64,000 nucleotides of DNA, taken from JBGPTK01 sp963797765. Its GTDB lineage: Bacteria > Acidobacteriota > Terriglobia > Acidiferrales > UBA7541. The translations under genes were made by a program, and so were the position numbers. This document shows positions 10,101-18,765 of this stretch, in pieces. The DNA is taken from positions 186,001 through 250,000 of the forward strand of contig CAWCQU010000007.1 of the NCBI GenBank assembly GCA_963797765.1, in the 5' to 3' direction. Every line of letters starts with the position of its first letter. Position 1 is the stretch's first letter. The notes below the pieces were generated by a model. The model worked only from the letters and a program-made list of their open reading frames with translations, was not told where the DNA came from and searched no databases.

Positions 10101-10825
10101 ATAACGCCCTGCAAGTGCGGCTGCAACATCGCTTCACACAGGGAATTCTGTTTTCGGGCCTCTATACGTTCGGTAAATCGATCGATAATGCCAGCTCGAT
10201 TGGCGGCGGCCAGCAGGTGGTGGTTCAGAATGACCAGGACTTCGCGCTCGAGCGCGGCTTATCCACCTTCGACATTCGCCACCAGTTCCGCGGAAATTCC
10301 GTTTACGAGCTACCCTTCGGGGAACGGAAGCGATGGGCGAAAAAAGGCTGGAAGGAACATCTTCTCGGCAATCTGCGCTTGAGCACGGTGGCCACTTGGC
10401 AGACCGGCAATCCCTACACGGCTCGAGTACTCGGCAGCATCTCCGGGAACACCGGGCAGGCCAATAACAATTCCGTGCGAGCCGACCAAGTGGGCGATCC
10501 CAATTTCGGATTGTGCGGAGGAAATGCCACCGTCTTCTTCAATCGAGCCGCGTTCGTCACTCCGCCCGTGGGACAGTTTGGCACCGCGGCGCGCAACACG
10601 ATCGAAGGGCCGTGTTCGTTCAACCTGAATGTTTCTCTCGACCGCCAATTCCGCTTCGGAAAAGACGGCCAGTATCACGCGGATTTGCGTTGGGATACTC
10701 AGAACCTGACCAATACGGCGAATTTCTCCGGACTTTCCACCGTGGCTAACTCAACCACGTTCGGCCGCGTGACTTCCGCCAAATCCATGCGCTCGATGGG
10801 CGTTTCCCTGCGGATGACATTCTAA
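7193..10825 (+). CDS. TonB-dependent receptor, Oar-like, with Gly-rich insert
   Basis: A 1,210-residue outer-membrane protein. GTG start and signal peptide (to about 23) are followed by a carboxypeptidase-regulatory-like beta-sandwich (about 32-120: GAPIPGATVRLTNSATGQ, FPGLPDGHYRLEVEQLGF). A Pro/Ala/Thr-rich linker comes next, then roughly 130 residues dominated by Gly with some Gln (about 175-340). The remainder is a beta-barrel of the OmpA/Oar type, ending in an aromatic residue (GVSLRMTF) as expected for BAM-assembled proteins. Such receptors are abundant in Acidobacteriota and are thought to import or bind large substrates. Its stop overlaps the next ATG (TAATG), so the VWA protein is translationally coupled. 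The substrate is unknown. Confidence 0.92.
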   Translation: MKKRHSIYWLALLLLSATVLGAQQTPAPSTAPPSTGIVHAPQGAPIPGATVRLTNSATGQSWVSWTDVNGKFDFPGLPDGHYRLEVEQLGFVSATREADLTFPPKTSMDFSLRIATLQEELAAATPAAPKPAAPASTPPAVSTADTKSSETASATPQTATSTPSTTAPSGNRPGNGRGPNGQGQNGGRRGQQALPPGVVNALRQGMGQGGFQQVDVSGQPGAQDESAGAAAGPLGAASSSDALLMNGTVGRGVSGGGGPDMSGVAGAFGGAGGVDATGAPGGAGNPFGQAGGGGQGPGQGGFPGGGPGGGGGPGVSVVQRQGGGGAGGGGRGGGGRGGQGGGGRQVAFGDGVGALWGTQRIMRQTVNRMRFSFFDTYDNSVWDARPYSITGVESPKLGHYNERLGLILGGPLRIPKIYDGRDRTFFFANYTHGSAQSAVDTFATVPTVPERSGDFSDRSAQLFNPCANPSCTAIITGPRPSLGSQIPQSMQNSAALGLLPFVPLPNLPGFVQNFHQQNNVPVTSDALNFHVIHTINAKLNFNVGYNFSSTRQDSLTSFPLLGSNSSSRNQNVTFGLVQNWSARFLQSTTFNWSRTRARLLSNDSFGPDIAGNLGITGISTDPINFGVPLLSFTNFTDASDPVPALTRNMTYRFNDGITYSRTKHSLRFGFEVRRMENNYQSDPIPRGQFTFTGQQTSQLDANGQPVSGTGLDFADFLLGLPQATNTQFGSTSTYFRSWAYVAYAQDDWRIHPRFTFQYGVRYQVTTPPIELYNALANLDINLINPAAQVYIPGQTSPFTGVNTRALIRTDYNDWAPRLGIAWNPKLKLKTVVRAGYSIFYNQSVYNQLARSMANQPPFAEAQTRLSSASQLLTLQNGFPPQPPADVPNTIAVDPNYRPGYAQLWNLSIETTLRTNWILETTYTGTKGTHLDLLRAPNRFVGTNPNDPTEPRLIPDASAFTYDTYGASSIYNALQVRLQHRFTQGILFSGLYTFGKSIDNASSIGGGQQVVVQNDQDFALERGLSTFDIRHQFRGNSVYELPFGERKRWAKKGWKEHLLGNLRLSTVATWQTGNPYTARVLGSISGNTGQANNNSVRADQVGDPNFGLCGGNATVFFNRAAFVTPPVGQFGTAARNTIEGPCSFNLNVSLDRQFRFGKDGQYHADLRWDTQNLTNTANFSGLSTVANSTTFGRVTSAKSMRSMGVSLRMTF

Positions 10826-13104
10826 TGCGAACCTTTCTCGAGCAATCTATGGCGCTCTGGCTTGCGGCCGCGCTGCTGGTGTCCCCGGCTGCGGCGCAGT
10901 CTCCGCAATCGCAGCCAGTTCCTGTACCCGCGCCTGACGCGCCACAGCAGCCCACGGTCAATCCGCGGAACACCCCGCCGCCTCCGCAGGACCAGCAGAA
11001 GCAACCGAATGCCAAGCAACCTCCGGTGCTTCGCAGCTTCACCGACCTGGTTTTGATCGACGTGGAAGTGACCGATCGGTCGGGGAAACCGATTCAAGGA
11101 TTGAAGCCGGAACAATTCACCGTCAGCGAAGATGATCGCGCGCAAAAAATTTCTTCGTTCGAATATTCCGACATCGAAAAAATCGACACCGCCGGAAACG
11201 CCGGAGAAGAGCCGGTGGTCGTGGCGCTGGCCGGCGCGGCATCGCCCGAAACCATACGCGAGGAAGTGCGCGACCGCCGGCTGATGGTAATGTTTTTCGA
11301 CATGAGTTCGATGCAATCCGATGAGTTGTTGCGCGCGCGGGATTCGGCGCTGAAATTCGTGCAAAAGAAAATGACTCCGGCTGACCTGGTCGCGGTAGTC
11401 ACCTTCGGCAACCGCCTGAGCGTCCTGGAGAATTTCACGAACGATAAGGACGCCGTGGAGCAGGCCGTCAGCCGCATCACGCCGGGAAAAGATTCGCAGC
11501 TGGCCGATCCGCTCTACGCCGCGGCCACCAACGGCGAACCGGACGTGCAGCAGGATAATGGCGCAGCGTTCACGCCCGACGAAACGGAATTCAACGTGTT
11601 CAATACCGACCGCAAGCTCGCCGCCATGGAAGGCCTGGCGAATATTCTGCGCGGCGTGCCGGGGAAAAAAGCAGTGATTCAGTTCAGCAGCGGAATCACA
11701 CAAACCGGAGAAGAGAATCGCACGCAGCTTCGAGCCGCCACCGACGCCGCCAATCGCGCCAATGTTTCGTTTTACACCGTCGATTCCCGCGGGCTGATGG
11801 CCGCCATTCCCGGCGGCGACGCTACCGCCGATGCCTCCACTGGCACATCAATGTTCAGCGGCGCTTCCGTATTCCGCCAAATCGATAACCGGCAGGATTC
11901 CCGCGATACGCTTGCCACTTTGGCCAGCGATACGGGGGGCCGCGCATTTTTCGATCTGGGAGATTTGAGCGAAGCATTCGACAAAGTGCAGCAGGACATG
12001 ACCGGCTACTACCTGATGGGCTATTACAGCACGAATCCCTTGCATGACGGCAAATGGCGCACCGTGAAAGTGAAAGTAAATGTGCCGGGCGCCAAAGTCC
12101 GCTTCCGCGAGGGTTACTACGCCCCGAAGACTTACAATTACTACACCACCGAAGACCGCGAACGGCAACTGGAAGACGCCATGCGCGCCGACCGCCCTCT
12201 GGTGGAATTGCCCATCGCGCTCGAAACCGCTCAGTTCCGCTTGAGCGACCGCGAAATTTTCGTCCCCATCGCCGCCAAACTTTCCTCCAGCGCCCTGCAA
12301 TGGGCCGAAAAACACGGCAAGCATCAAACCGAATTCGATTTTGCCGCGGAAGTGCGCAACGTGAATACCGGCAGAGCCGTCGCCGCACTGCGCGATACGA
12401 TCACGGTGCAGCTCGATACGGAACGGTTCCAGCAAGTGAATCAGCGCGCTTTGCTCTACCAGGGAGGCGTGATCCTTGCGCCCGGAAATTACAAAATGAA
12501 ATTCCTGGTGCGCGAGAATGAATCGGGCCGCGTCGGAACTTTCGAGGACGACTTAATCTTGGCGCCGCCCCAGCCCGACCGGCTCGCGTTAAGCACCGTT
12601 CTGCTTTCCAGCCAGCTTGTTCCGGTCGAGAAAAATGCCGAAGTGCGCACTAAAGCGATCGGCGCCGATGCCCGGATGCAGCGTTCGCCGCTTGACATGG
12701 CGGGTCAGCGAATCGTGCCCAGCGTCACGCGTGTGTTCACTCGCCAGCAGACGCTGTACGTTTTCTTCCAGGCTTATTATCCGGCCAAGGCCAATCCCGC
12801 GAATTTGCGCGCGGGCCTGGCGTTCTTCCGTGGCGGGATTCGCGTCAGCGCCACCCCACTGGTCGAAGCCGCCGAGATCGATTCCAGAACGCGAACTGCA
12901 TCGTTCCGCATCAGCTTGCCGCTCGATAAATTGCCCACCGGGCGTTACACGGTGCAAGCCATTGCAGTCGATGCCGGAACCGAATACTCAGCGTTCGCAC
13001 GAACCTACCTTGCTTTGCGCGCGCCTGAGGCTCCTCCGGCGGCAGCCGCTCCTAGTGGCGCTGCCGCTGCCGTACTCCCCGCCGCCGCGCCTCCCAAGCC
13101 ATAG
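10825..13104 (+). CDS. VWFA-related secreted protein (acidobacterial family)
   Basis: A 759-residue exported protein with a signal peptide to about 25 and a Pro/Gln-rich linker. It has a conserved beta region (FTDLVLIDVEVTDRSGKPI, GLKPEQFTVSEDD) and a von Willebrand A domain from about residue 150. Its MIDAS-like motif is DMSSM rather than a full DxSxS, so metal binding may be altered. After the VWA fold come beta-rich domains (REGYYAPKTYNYY near 440) and an Ala/Pro-rich C-terminus. This is the family annotated as VWFA-related acidobacterial domain. It overlaps the receptor gene by one base, suggesting the two act together at the surface. The role is not established. Confidence 0.9.
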   Translation: MRTFLEQSMALWLAAALLVSPAAAQSPQSQPVPVPAPDAPQQPTVNPRNTPPPPQDQQKQPNAKQPPVLRSFTDLVLIDVEVTDRSGKPIQGLKPEQFTVSEDDRAQKISSFEYSDIEKIDTAGNAGEEPVVVALAGAASPETIREEVRDRRLMVMFFDMSSMQSDELLRARDSALKFVQKKMTPADLVAVVTFGNRLSVLENFTNDKDAVEQAVSRITPGKDSQLADPLYAAATNGEPDVQQDNGAAFTPDETEFNVFNTDRKLAAMEGLANILRGVPGKKAVIQFSSGITQTGEENRTQLRAATDAANRANVSFYTVDSRGLMAAIPGGDATADASTGTSMFSGASVFRQIDNRQDSRDTLATLASDTGGRAFFDLGDLSEAFDKVQQDMTGYYLMGYYSTNPLHDGKWRTVKVKVNVPGAKVRFREGYYAPKTYNYYTTEDRERQLEDAMRADRPLVELPIALETAQFRLSDREIFVPIAAKLSSSALQWAEKHGKHQTEFDFAAEVRNVNTGRAVAALRDTITVQLDTERFQQVNQRALLYQGGVILAPGNYKMKFLVRENESGRVGTFEDDLILAPPQPDRLALSTVLLSSQLVPVEKNAEVRTKAIGADARMQRSPLDMAGQRIVPSVTRVFTRQQTLYVFFQAYYPAKANPANLRAGLAFFRGGIRVSATPLVEAAEIDSRTRTASFRISLPLDKLPTGRYTVQAIAVDAGTEYSAFARTYLALRAPEAPPAAAAPSGAAAAVLPAAAPPKP

Positions 13105-13140
13105 CCGAACTCCCCAGCGCGCGCGCACCCTCCGCCCGTG

Positions 13141-13190
13141 GTCATTCCGAGGGCCACCGTTCAGCCCGAGGAATCCAGGGTAGATTGCTC
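13141..13190. repeat. Degenerate copy of dispersed repeat family A
   Basis: GTCATTCCGAG and CCGAGGAATCCAGGGT flank a short centre. The unit resembles the clearer copies at 38893 and 49204. It lies between the VWA gene and the membrane protein. Confidence 0.35.
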
Positions 13191-13269
13191 CGTTCGCATC
13201 CGTTCCTTTCTCCCGGCAGGCCTGTCTATTCCTCATTTCTGTTACGATGTCGCCGCAGCAATCCACACA

Positions 13270-13902
13270 ATGCACATGCCAGCCGAGCGCTCACACCAAA
13301 TCCCCGCATGGATGCGCCGGTCCGCTCTGCTTTTTCTCGCGGTGTGGTTTCCCGCCTATTGGATTTTTTGGCGCCCCTCCACATTTATTCACCTGTGCGA
13401 CGTCGCGGTAATCCTGACGTGCATCGGCCTGTGGTCGAGCAATTCGCTGCTGCTTTCGAGCCAGGCCGTGTCATCGATCCTGGTGGACCTGGTGTGGTGT
13501 TTCGACGTCGCTTGGACTGCCCTGCGATCGAAGCATCCCATCGGCGGCACGGAATATATGTGGGATACTTCGCGCCCGCTTTGGGTGCGGATGCTTTCGC
13601 TTTTTCACGTCATCTGGCCGGTCCTGCTGCTATGGGCCATTTACCGCTTGGGTTACGACCGGCGCGGCTGGATTTTGCAATCGGGAATCGCCGCGATTCT
13701 GCTTGTGCTATCGCGCTTCTTCAGTCCGGTGGATAATTTCAATTACGCTTTCACCGATCCATTCTTCCGCCGCGCGTGGGGGCCTGCGCCGGTTCATCTT
13801 GCAATTACACTTGCGGTGCTCGTCGGCGCCGTCTACTTGCCAACGCATTGGGTGCTTGCGAGATGCTTGCCGGCAAAAAAGACCGGGCACGTGAGTCCAT
13901 AA
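13270..13902 (+). CDS. Multi-pass membrane protein of unknown function
   Basis: About 210 residues with five or six predicted membrane helices (AFLFLAVWFPAYWIF-like segments at about 17-35, 40-60, 65-85, 115-135, 140-160 and 178-198). I start at the ATG at 13270 (13276 is equally possible), because the upstream open frame lies in repeat DNA and is not protein-like. A Trp/Phe-rich composition and the central motif GGTEYMWDTSRPLWVRMLSLFH are the only distinctive features. It faces the regulator gene convergently. No function can be given. Confidence 0.7.
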   Translation: MHMPAERSHQIPAWMRRSALLFLAVWFPAYWIFWRPSTFIHLCDVAVILTCIGLWSSNSLLLSSQAVSSILVDLVWCFDVAWTALRSKHPIGGTEYMWDTSRPLWVRMLSLFHVIWPVLLLWAIYRLGYDRRGWILQSGIAAILLVLSRFFSPVDNFNYAFTDPFFRRAWGPAPVHLAITLAVLVGAVYLPTHWVLARCLPAKKTGHVSP

Positions 13903-13947
13903 GAACAACTCTGGGAACGCCACTCTCCCGATTGGCGCGCAGCCGAA

Positions 13948-13967
13948 CGCCATTCAGGAGAATGGCG
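13948..13967. terminator. Hairpin between convergent genes
   Basis: CGCCATTC and GAATGGCG form a perfect 8-bp stem around the loop AGGA. A weaker copy (CGCCA...TGGCG) precedes it at about 13917-13936. No T-run follows, so it could be a transcription barrier from both sides or simply a small palindromic repeat. Confidence 0.4.
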
Positions 13968-14014
13968 CTCCCGGGTCACCCATAAGGATCGTTGCCTCAC
14001 TGCACAAAAACTGC

Positions 14015-15400
14015 TTACTCTATTTTCCGCACGCTTCGTAAATCGATTCCCAGGTGCTCGCACTTCTTGTAGAGGTGGCTGCGCTCGAGCCCGAGCGCCT
14101 TTGCGGTATTGGTCATGTGATGATTCTGGCGTTTCAATTCGGCGAGAATTGTCGCACGCTCGAAACCTTCCACGCGCTCCGCTAGCGGGCCGCTCGCACC
14201 TGCCCCTTCGATTGAAGCACCCGCAGCCGCTGCGGGCAGCGCCAACCGCACCGTTTCGGCATCCACCGCGCCATCCGGCGCGAGCAACAACGTGCGTTCC
14301 ACCACGTTCCGCAGCTCTCGCACATTCCCCGGCCACGAATACCGCTTCAATTCTTCCAGCGCTTCCGGCGAGAATCCGCGCGGCTTCCAACCGTTCTGTT
14401 CGGCCACCTGCTTCGCAAAGTGATCGGCCAAGACCGGAATATCTTCCACCCGGTCGCGCAGCGGCGGCAGCGTAACCGGGAATACGTAAATCCGATGGTA
14501 CAAATCCTGGCGGAAGGTTCCCTGCTTCACTTGCTCCTCAAGATTTCGGTGAGTGGCCACCACCACGCGCACATCCACGCGAACCGGCCGGTCACCGCCG
14601 ACGCGCTCGATTTCGCCTTCTTCCAATACGCGGAGCAGCTTGGCCTGCATGGCCAACGGCATGTCTCCGATTTCATCCAGGAAAAATGTTCCGCGATGCG
14701 CTTGCTCGAACTTTCCGGTGTGCCGCGAGCCAGCGCCGGTGAAGCTCCCTTTTTCGTGGCCGAATAATTCCGATTCCATTAATTCGGCAGGAACCGCGGC
14801 GCAATTCAGGGTGATAAATGGCGCGTCGTGCCGCGGACTCTTTTCATGCACGGTGCGCGCCACCAATTCCTTGCCGGTGCCCGTCTCGCCCAGGATGCAG
14901 ACGCGCGATTCGCTTGCTGCCACTCGGTCCACTTGGGCCATTACCTGCCGCATCGCCGGGCTGGTCCAGACAATTTGGTGGCGCCCCAGGCGGCGGCGCA
15001 AATCGCGGTTTTCTTCCTGCAGGCGCGTCAAGCGCACCGCGTTTTCGATGGTCAGCAGAAGTTTGTCGGTGGAGATCGGCTTCTCGAGAAAATCCGTTGC
15101 GCCCAGGCGAGTGGCGCGCACCGCCATATCAATCGACGCCTGGCCCGACATCATCACCACCGGCGCCGCCACTCCCGCATTTTTCAATTCTTCGAGAAGC
15201 GTGATGCCATCCTTGCCCGGCATCACCACATCGGAGAGGATCAAATCGAAGTGATCCGCTTTGGCGAGATCGAGGGCGCGGGCGGCGTTGTCGCAAACCG
15301 TGGCTTCGTGGCCGGCCAGACGAAACGCGCGTGCCAGGGAGGCAAGCGTGTTGGGGTCGTCGTCGATGATCAAGACGTACGATTTGGCGGGCACGGACAA
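14015..15400 (-). CDS. NtrC-family sigma-54 response regulator
   Basis: A complete 461-residue enhancer-binding protein. The receiver domain has the acidic pocket IIDDDP and phosphoacceptor Asp57 (LILSDVVMPGKDG). The AAA+ domain starts near 145, with Walker A GETGTGKE, the sigma-54 contact loop GSFTGAG, DEIGDMPLAMQAKLLRVLE, and WPGNVRELRN. A Fis-type HTH closes it (NTAKALGLERSHLYKKCEHL). The start is TTG at 15400 or GTG at 15394, both following AGAGG. It lies six bases after the histidine kinase gene, its obvious partner. Together they resemble NtrY/NtrX-type systems. Confidence 0.95.
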   Translation of the reverse strand: MSVPAKSYVLIIDDDPNTLASLARAFRLAGHEATVCDNAARALDLAKADHFDLILSDVVMPGKDGITLLEELKNAGVAAPVVMMSGQASIDMAVRATRLGATDFLEKPISTDKLLLTIENAVRLTRLQEENRDLRRRLGRHQIVWTSPAMRQVMAQVDRVAASESRVCILGETGTGKELVARTVHEKSPRHDAPFITLNCAAVPAELMESELFGHEKGSFTGAGSRHTGKFEQAHRGTFFLDEIGDMPLAMQAKLLRVLEEGEIERVGGDRPVRVDVRVVVATHRNLEEQVKQGTFRQDLYHRIYVFPVTLPPLRDRVEDIPVLADHFAKQVAEQNGWKPRGFSPEALEELKRYSWPGNVRELRNVVERTLLLAPDGAVDAETVRLALPAAAAGASIEGAGASGPLAERVEGFERATILAELKRQNHHMTNTAKALGLERSHLYKKCEHLGIDLRSVRKIE

Positions 15401-15406
15401 GGGGCG

Positions 15407-17248
15407 TTAAACCTCTGCTGCCACGGGGCGCTTGGGCGGAGCCGCCGGAGGCTGCACCAGGTGAACCGGCGGGCGGTCCGGAAGCTCGATGCGGAACGTT
15501 GTCCCGCTGCCCGGCTCGCTTTCCACGGCGATCGTGCCGCCGTGATCGCTTACCACGGATTGCACAATGGCGAGTCCCAGGCCGGTGCCGTGCAGCTTGG
15601 TGGTGTAATACGGCGTGAACAGACGTTCGCATTCCTCGCGCGTCAATCCCGAGCCGGAATCCGAAATATCGAGCCGGACCATTCCATCGTCGTGTCCTGT
15701 GCGCAGCGTCAAGGTGCCGCCGGCGGGCATCGCGTCCATCGCATTCAGCACCAGATTTTCTACCGCGCGATGCAGCAAGCTGGCATCCGCATGGATCACG
15801 GGCATTTTCTCGTCGAAATACATTTCCGGCGTAATCTGCGGGCGGCCCACGGCGCTGAATTGCGCCTCGAAGAGCTTCACCACTCCCCGCGCAATTTCAT
15901 TCAGATTCACCGGGCGCAATTCGGGCGCGGGCATCCGGGCAAAATCGCTGAACCGGCCGATGATCGTCTTCAGGTTCTCCAGTTCCGCCAGCAGCGTGGT
16001 GGTGGATTCGCGGAAAACTTCGTCGAATTGCTCGGGATTTTGCTGGCGCGCGCGTTGCAAATTTTCCACCGTGATTTGCATGGGGAACAGCGGATTTTTC
16101 AATTCGTGCGCCAGCCGCCGCGCCACTTCGCGCCAGGCCGCAACTCGTTCGGCTTGCAGCAGGCGGTCGCGCTGCTCGGAAAGCTGCACGGTCATTTTAT
16201 TGAAGGCGCGGGCCAGGTCGCCGATTTCATCGCTGGAGCGCACGTCCACGTGCGTGTTCCATCTTCCGGCGGCCACCTCGCGCGCCGCTTCCGCCAGCTT
16301 TTGCACCGGGCGGCTGATTCGCGCCGACGCCCACAGGCTCAGCAAAATTCCAAACAAGACGCTCCCGGCCGCAACCGCTAGCGCCAAAGTAAAAATCCAG
16401 CGCTCCATCACCACCAACGCGCGCCGTGAGCTGCCTACCAGCAGCACACCGAGCAATTCCCTCTGCCGGCCCAACAGCGGCCAGGCATGGAACGATTCCG
16501 CGCTGGCTTTATCGCCCGTCCATTTCACCAGCTCGGTCAGTTCGCGCGGGTGGGCTCGTTCATCGTCGATCAGAGAAGCAAACTTCTCCGCTTGGCTAAC
16601 CGTGCCGTTCAAATCGGTTAAATCCCCGGCGGAGAAACTCGCACTGAGATTTGTGTAGAGCAGCGCACGCATGCCACTGGGCAAAACCAGCGACGCGAGA
16701 AATTCCTTTCCCAGTCGGTCGCCGCCCACGACGTAGATTTTTCTCTCACCCACCGTCACTGTGGAAACGGCGAGTAGCGCCAGCGCGGGACCGTCGGGCA
16801 ATTCTTCGCGCTTCAGGAACGGGCCGATCGCGGCCCAGTCCGCCGGCTGCGTCACCCAATCATTTTTGTATCCGAACCGCGCGGGCCACTGCGCCGAAGA
16901 AATAATCGTGCCGTCGCTGGCGATAAATTCCAGAAAGTCGAGCTGGTGAGATGCGGCCCCTCCCCGCGCGTCACTCACGTAAAGGGACGGATCGGCTTGC
17001 TGGCGGCTCAGGTCGATCGCCATCCGCAGAGTTCCCTCCGCCTGGGCGATGTCCTGCACGTTGCCCACAATATCCTGGCCGCGCCTCGCAAATTCGCGCT
17101 GGAATTCCGCCACGAACGCTTCCGAGTGATTTGAATCCTGTTGCTCGAATGCGCGCCGCGACGTAGTCATCACGCCCAACGTGACCAGCGCTACCGCAGC
17201 TACCATCGTCAGAGTGAACAGGATGAGCAAGCGAGTGCGAAAGCTCAT
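15407..17248 (-). CDS. NtrY-like sensor histidine kinase
   Basis: A 613-residue inner-membrane kinase with TM1 at 7-29, a large periplasmic sensor (30-280), TM2 at about 285-310, and HAMP (ISRPVQKLAEAAREVAAGRW). The HisKA box has the phosphoacceptor His in VARRLAHELKNPLFPM. The HATPase shows VENLVLNAMDAMP, DSGSGL and GTGLGLAI. A Pro-rich tail of about 25 residues follows the kinase core. Its ATG overlaps the stop of the upstream binding-protein gene (ATGA), so sensing may involve that periplasmic protein; this is inference. The cognate regulator follows directly. Confidence 0.94.
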   Translation of the reverse strand: MSFRTRLLILFTLTMVAAVALVTLGVMTTSRRAFEQQDSNHSEAFVAEFQREFARRGQDIVGNVQDIAQAEGTLRMAIDLSRQQADPSLYVSDARGGAASHQLDFLEFIASDGTIISSAQWPARFGYKNDWVTQPADWAAIGPFLKREELPDGPALALLAVSTVTVGERKIYVVGGDRLGKEFLASLVLPSGMRALLYTNLSASFSAGDLTDLNGTVSQAEKFASLIDDERAHPRELTELVKWTGDKASAESFHAWPLLGRQRELLGVLLVGSSRRALVVMERWIFTLALAVAAGSVLFGILLSLWASARISRPVQKLAEAAREVAAGRWNTHVDVRSSDEIGDLARAFNKMTVQLSEQRDRLLQAERVAAWREVARRLAHELKNPLFPMQITVENLQRARQQNPEQFDEVFRESTTTLLAELENLKTIIGRFSDFARMPAPELRPVNLNEIARGVVKLFEAQFSAVGRPQITPEMYFDEKMPVIHADASLLHRAVENLVLNAMDAMPAGGTLTLRTGHDDGMVRLDISDSGSGLTREECERLFTPYYTTKLHGTGLGLAIVQSVVSDHGGTIAVESEPGSGTTFRIELPDRPPVHLVQPPAAPPKRPVAAEV

Positions 17249-18765
17249 CGTTTCTCTCCAGCCATCTGTTCCGCCGGTCCGGTCGCACGATTCGGATGCG
17301 ATTCGCTAAGGCTACCCGCCGCGGGCGCGCCCGCTGGTGCGTCCAGCCACACGTCCGCGAGCCGCCACTCTCCCCAGCGTGCAGGCATCCAATCCTTCAC
17401 TTGACTGCTCAATCCGAAAACCTCCGGCAAATGAACCAATGGCACGACCCGGTAATTCTCCAGCGCGGCCCGCTCACGAGCATATAACTCTGCCGGCGTC
17501 CCTGCTCCAGCGGAAGGAGTCGCCATCGATATTCCGAGCAACCTCAAACATCGTTCAAGCGCTTCCCGCGGATCGGGCGACGCCATTCCCAAGCGCACCA
17601 CATTCATATCCACTCGGGCCGCTGGCCCCGCTCCAAGCCCCTTCGGCAAAACTCTGATTCCGGCGTAGCTCGCATTCACGGCAATTCGCTCGGCTACGGC
17701 TTGCGCCAATGGGTCGGAAGAATCATAGCCCAGCAGCAGCGCCGAGGGCAGCGGAGAGATTTGTGAAATGATTTCGCGCCCCCGGCCCGGGTCTGCGGTG
17801 GTCGAAAAGAGGAATTCGTAGCCGCTTAGCCATTGCGGCAACAATCCGCCGGCAGGTTCGCCCTCTCTTTGCAAAACAAAATTCGCCAGCGCTGTGCGAT
17901 CGATCGAATCCGCCAGCGCCTCCCGGATCCGCGCATCGTCCTCCGATTTCTGACTGTTCGAGAAGACCAGCGCCAACATTTGCGCAGGCGCGGACGCCCA
18001 AATTCGCGCGCCTTGTTCCGCAGCGCGGCGAGCCTGTTGCGGCAGAATTTCCACAATGTCCGCTTTCCCCACTTCCAAATCGATTAATTGCTCGCGCGTC
18101 GCGCGCCCCATCTGCACTTCGATTGCATCGAGAAAGGGCCGCCCTTCCCAATAATCTTCATTCGCCGCAAAAACCGCGCGCCGGCCCGGTTGCCATTCCG
18201 CAATTCGAAACGGGCCAGTGCCGATAATCGAACCGTCCGCTCCATAGCGAACAATCATATTCTCAGGAGCCGCGAGTTCGGCGGGAATCCCGGGCTCGGG
18301 ACTGCTGCTCGAGATTTCAATCCAACCGGTCGACGCACTGCCACCGCGCGTGATTCCGCCGGTCACTTGCCAATCGGGATGGATGCCGCGAAGAAGCGGC
18401 GCGATATCCGGCGGGCCAAGCGCCGCGCCATCGCTGAATTTCACACCATCGCGCAGAACAAAGGTCCATGTCTTCCGATTCGCGCTGACACTCCAGGAGG
18501 AGGCCAGCGCGGGCCGCAGCCAGCCGGAATCATCGAAGCGCGTCAGAGTCTCAAACACCAGCGCCGTCAATTTTTCCTTGGCCGAAAAACTCAAGGGATC
18601 GCTGACGATCTGCGACGGGACAAGCGAAGCCAGCGCTTCCTGCAATTCGACGCGCAGCGTTCCGCCATAGTGGGGCCGCCGCGCCGAGTGCGCGCCGGAT
18701 GCTGCAAACAGTAGAATCGCCGCCAAACTAGCGGCCGCAAGTAACGAATAACCGGTACGCTTCAT
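17245..18765 (-). CDS. Periplasmic solute-binding protein (peptide/nickel type, SBP_bac_5)
   Basis: A 506-residue family 5 extracellular binding protein like OppA/DppA. A signal peptide (YSLLAAASLAAILLFAASGA) ends near residue 27. The start of the mature fold is typical (YGGTLRVELQEALASLVPSQ), as are FVLRDGVKFSDGAALG and the GTGPFRIAEWQPGRRAVFAA segment. No lipobox is seen. No ABC permease or ATPase lies nearby. It sits in front of a histidine kinase with a 4-base overlap, so it may serve as a sensor rather than, or besides, a transport component. Confidence 0.85.
   Translation of the reverse strand: MKRTGYSLLAAASLAAILLFAASGAHSARRPHYGGTLRVELQEALASLVPSQIVSDPLSFSAKEKLTALVFETLTRFDDSGWLRPALASSWSVSANRKTWTFVLRDGVKFSDGAALGPPDIAPLLRGIHPDWQVTGGITRGGSASTGWIEISSSSPEPGIPAELAAPENMIVRYGADGSIIGTGPFRIAEWQPGRRAVFAANEDYWEGRPFLDAIEVQMGRATREQLIDLEVGKADIVEILPQQARRAAEQGARIWASAPAQMLALVFSNSQKSEDDARIREALADSIDRTALANFVLQREGEPAGGLLPQWLSGYEFLFSTTADPGRGREIISQISPLPSALLLGYDSSDPLAQAVAERIAVNASYAGIRVLPKGLGAGPAARVDMNVVRLGMASPDPREALERCLRLLGISMATPSAGAGTPAELYARERAALENYRVVPLVHLPEVFGLSSQVKDWMPARWGEWRLADVWLDAPAGAPAAGSLSESHPNRATGPAEQMAGEKR

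Noticed and set aside
14828..16381. 517-codon open frame on the plus strand
   Set aside because: It lies opposite the NtrC/NtrY-type genes, is His/Arg/Gln-rich without domains, and arises from GC-rich codon bias.
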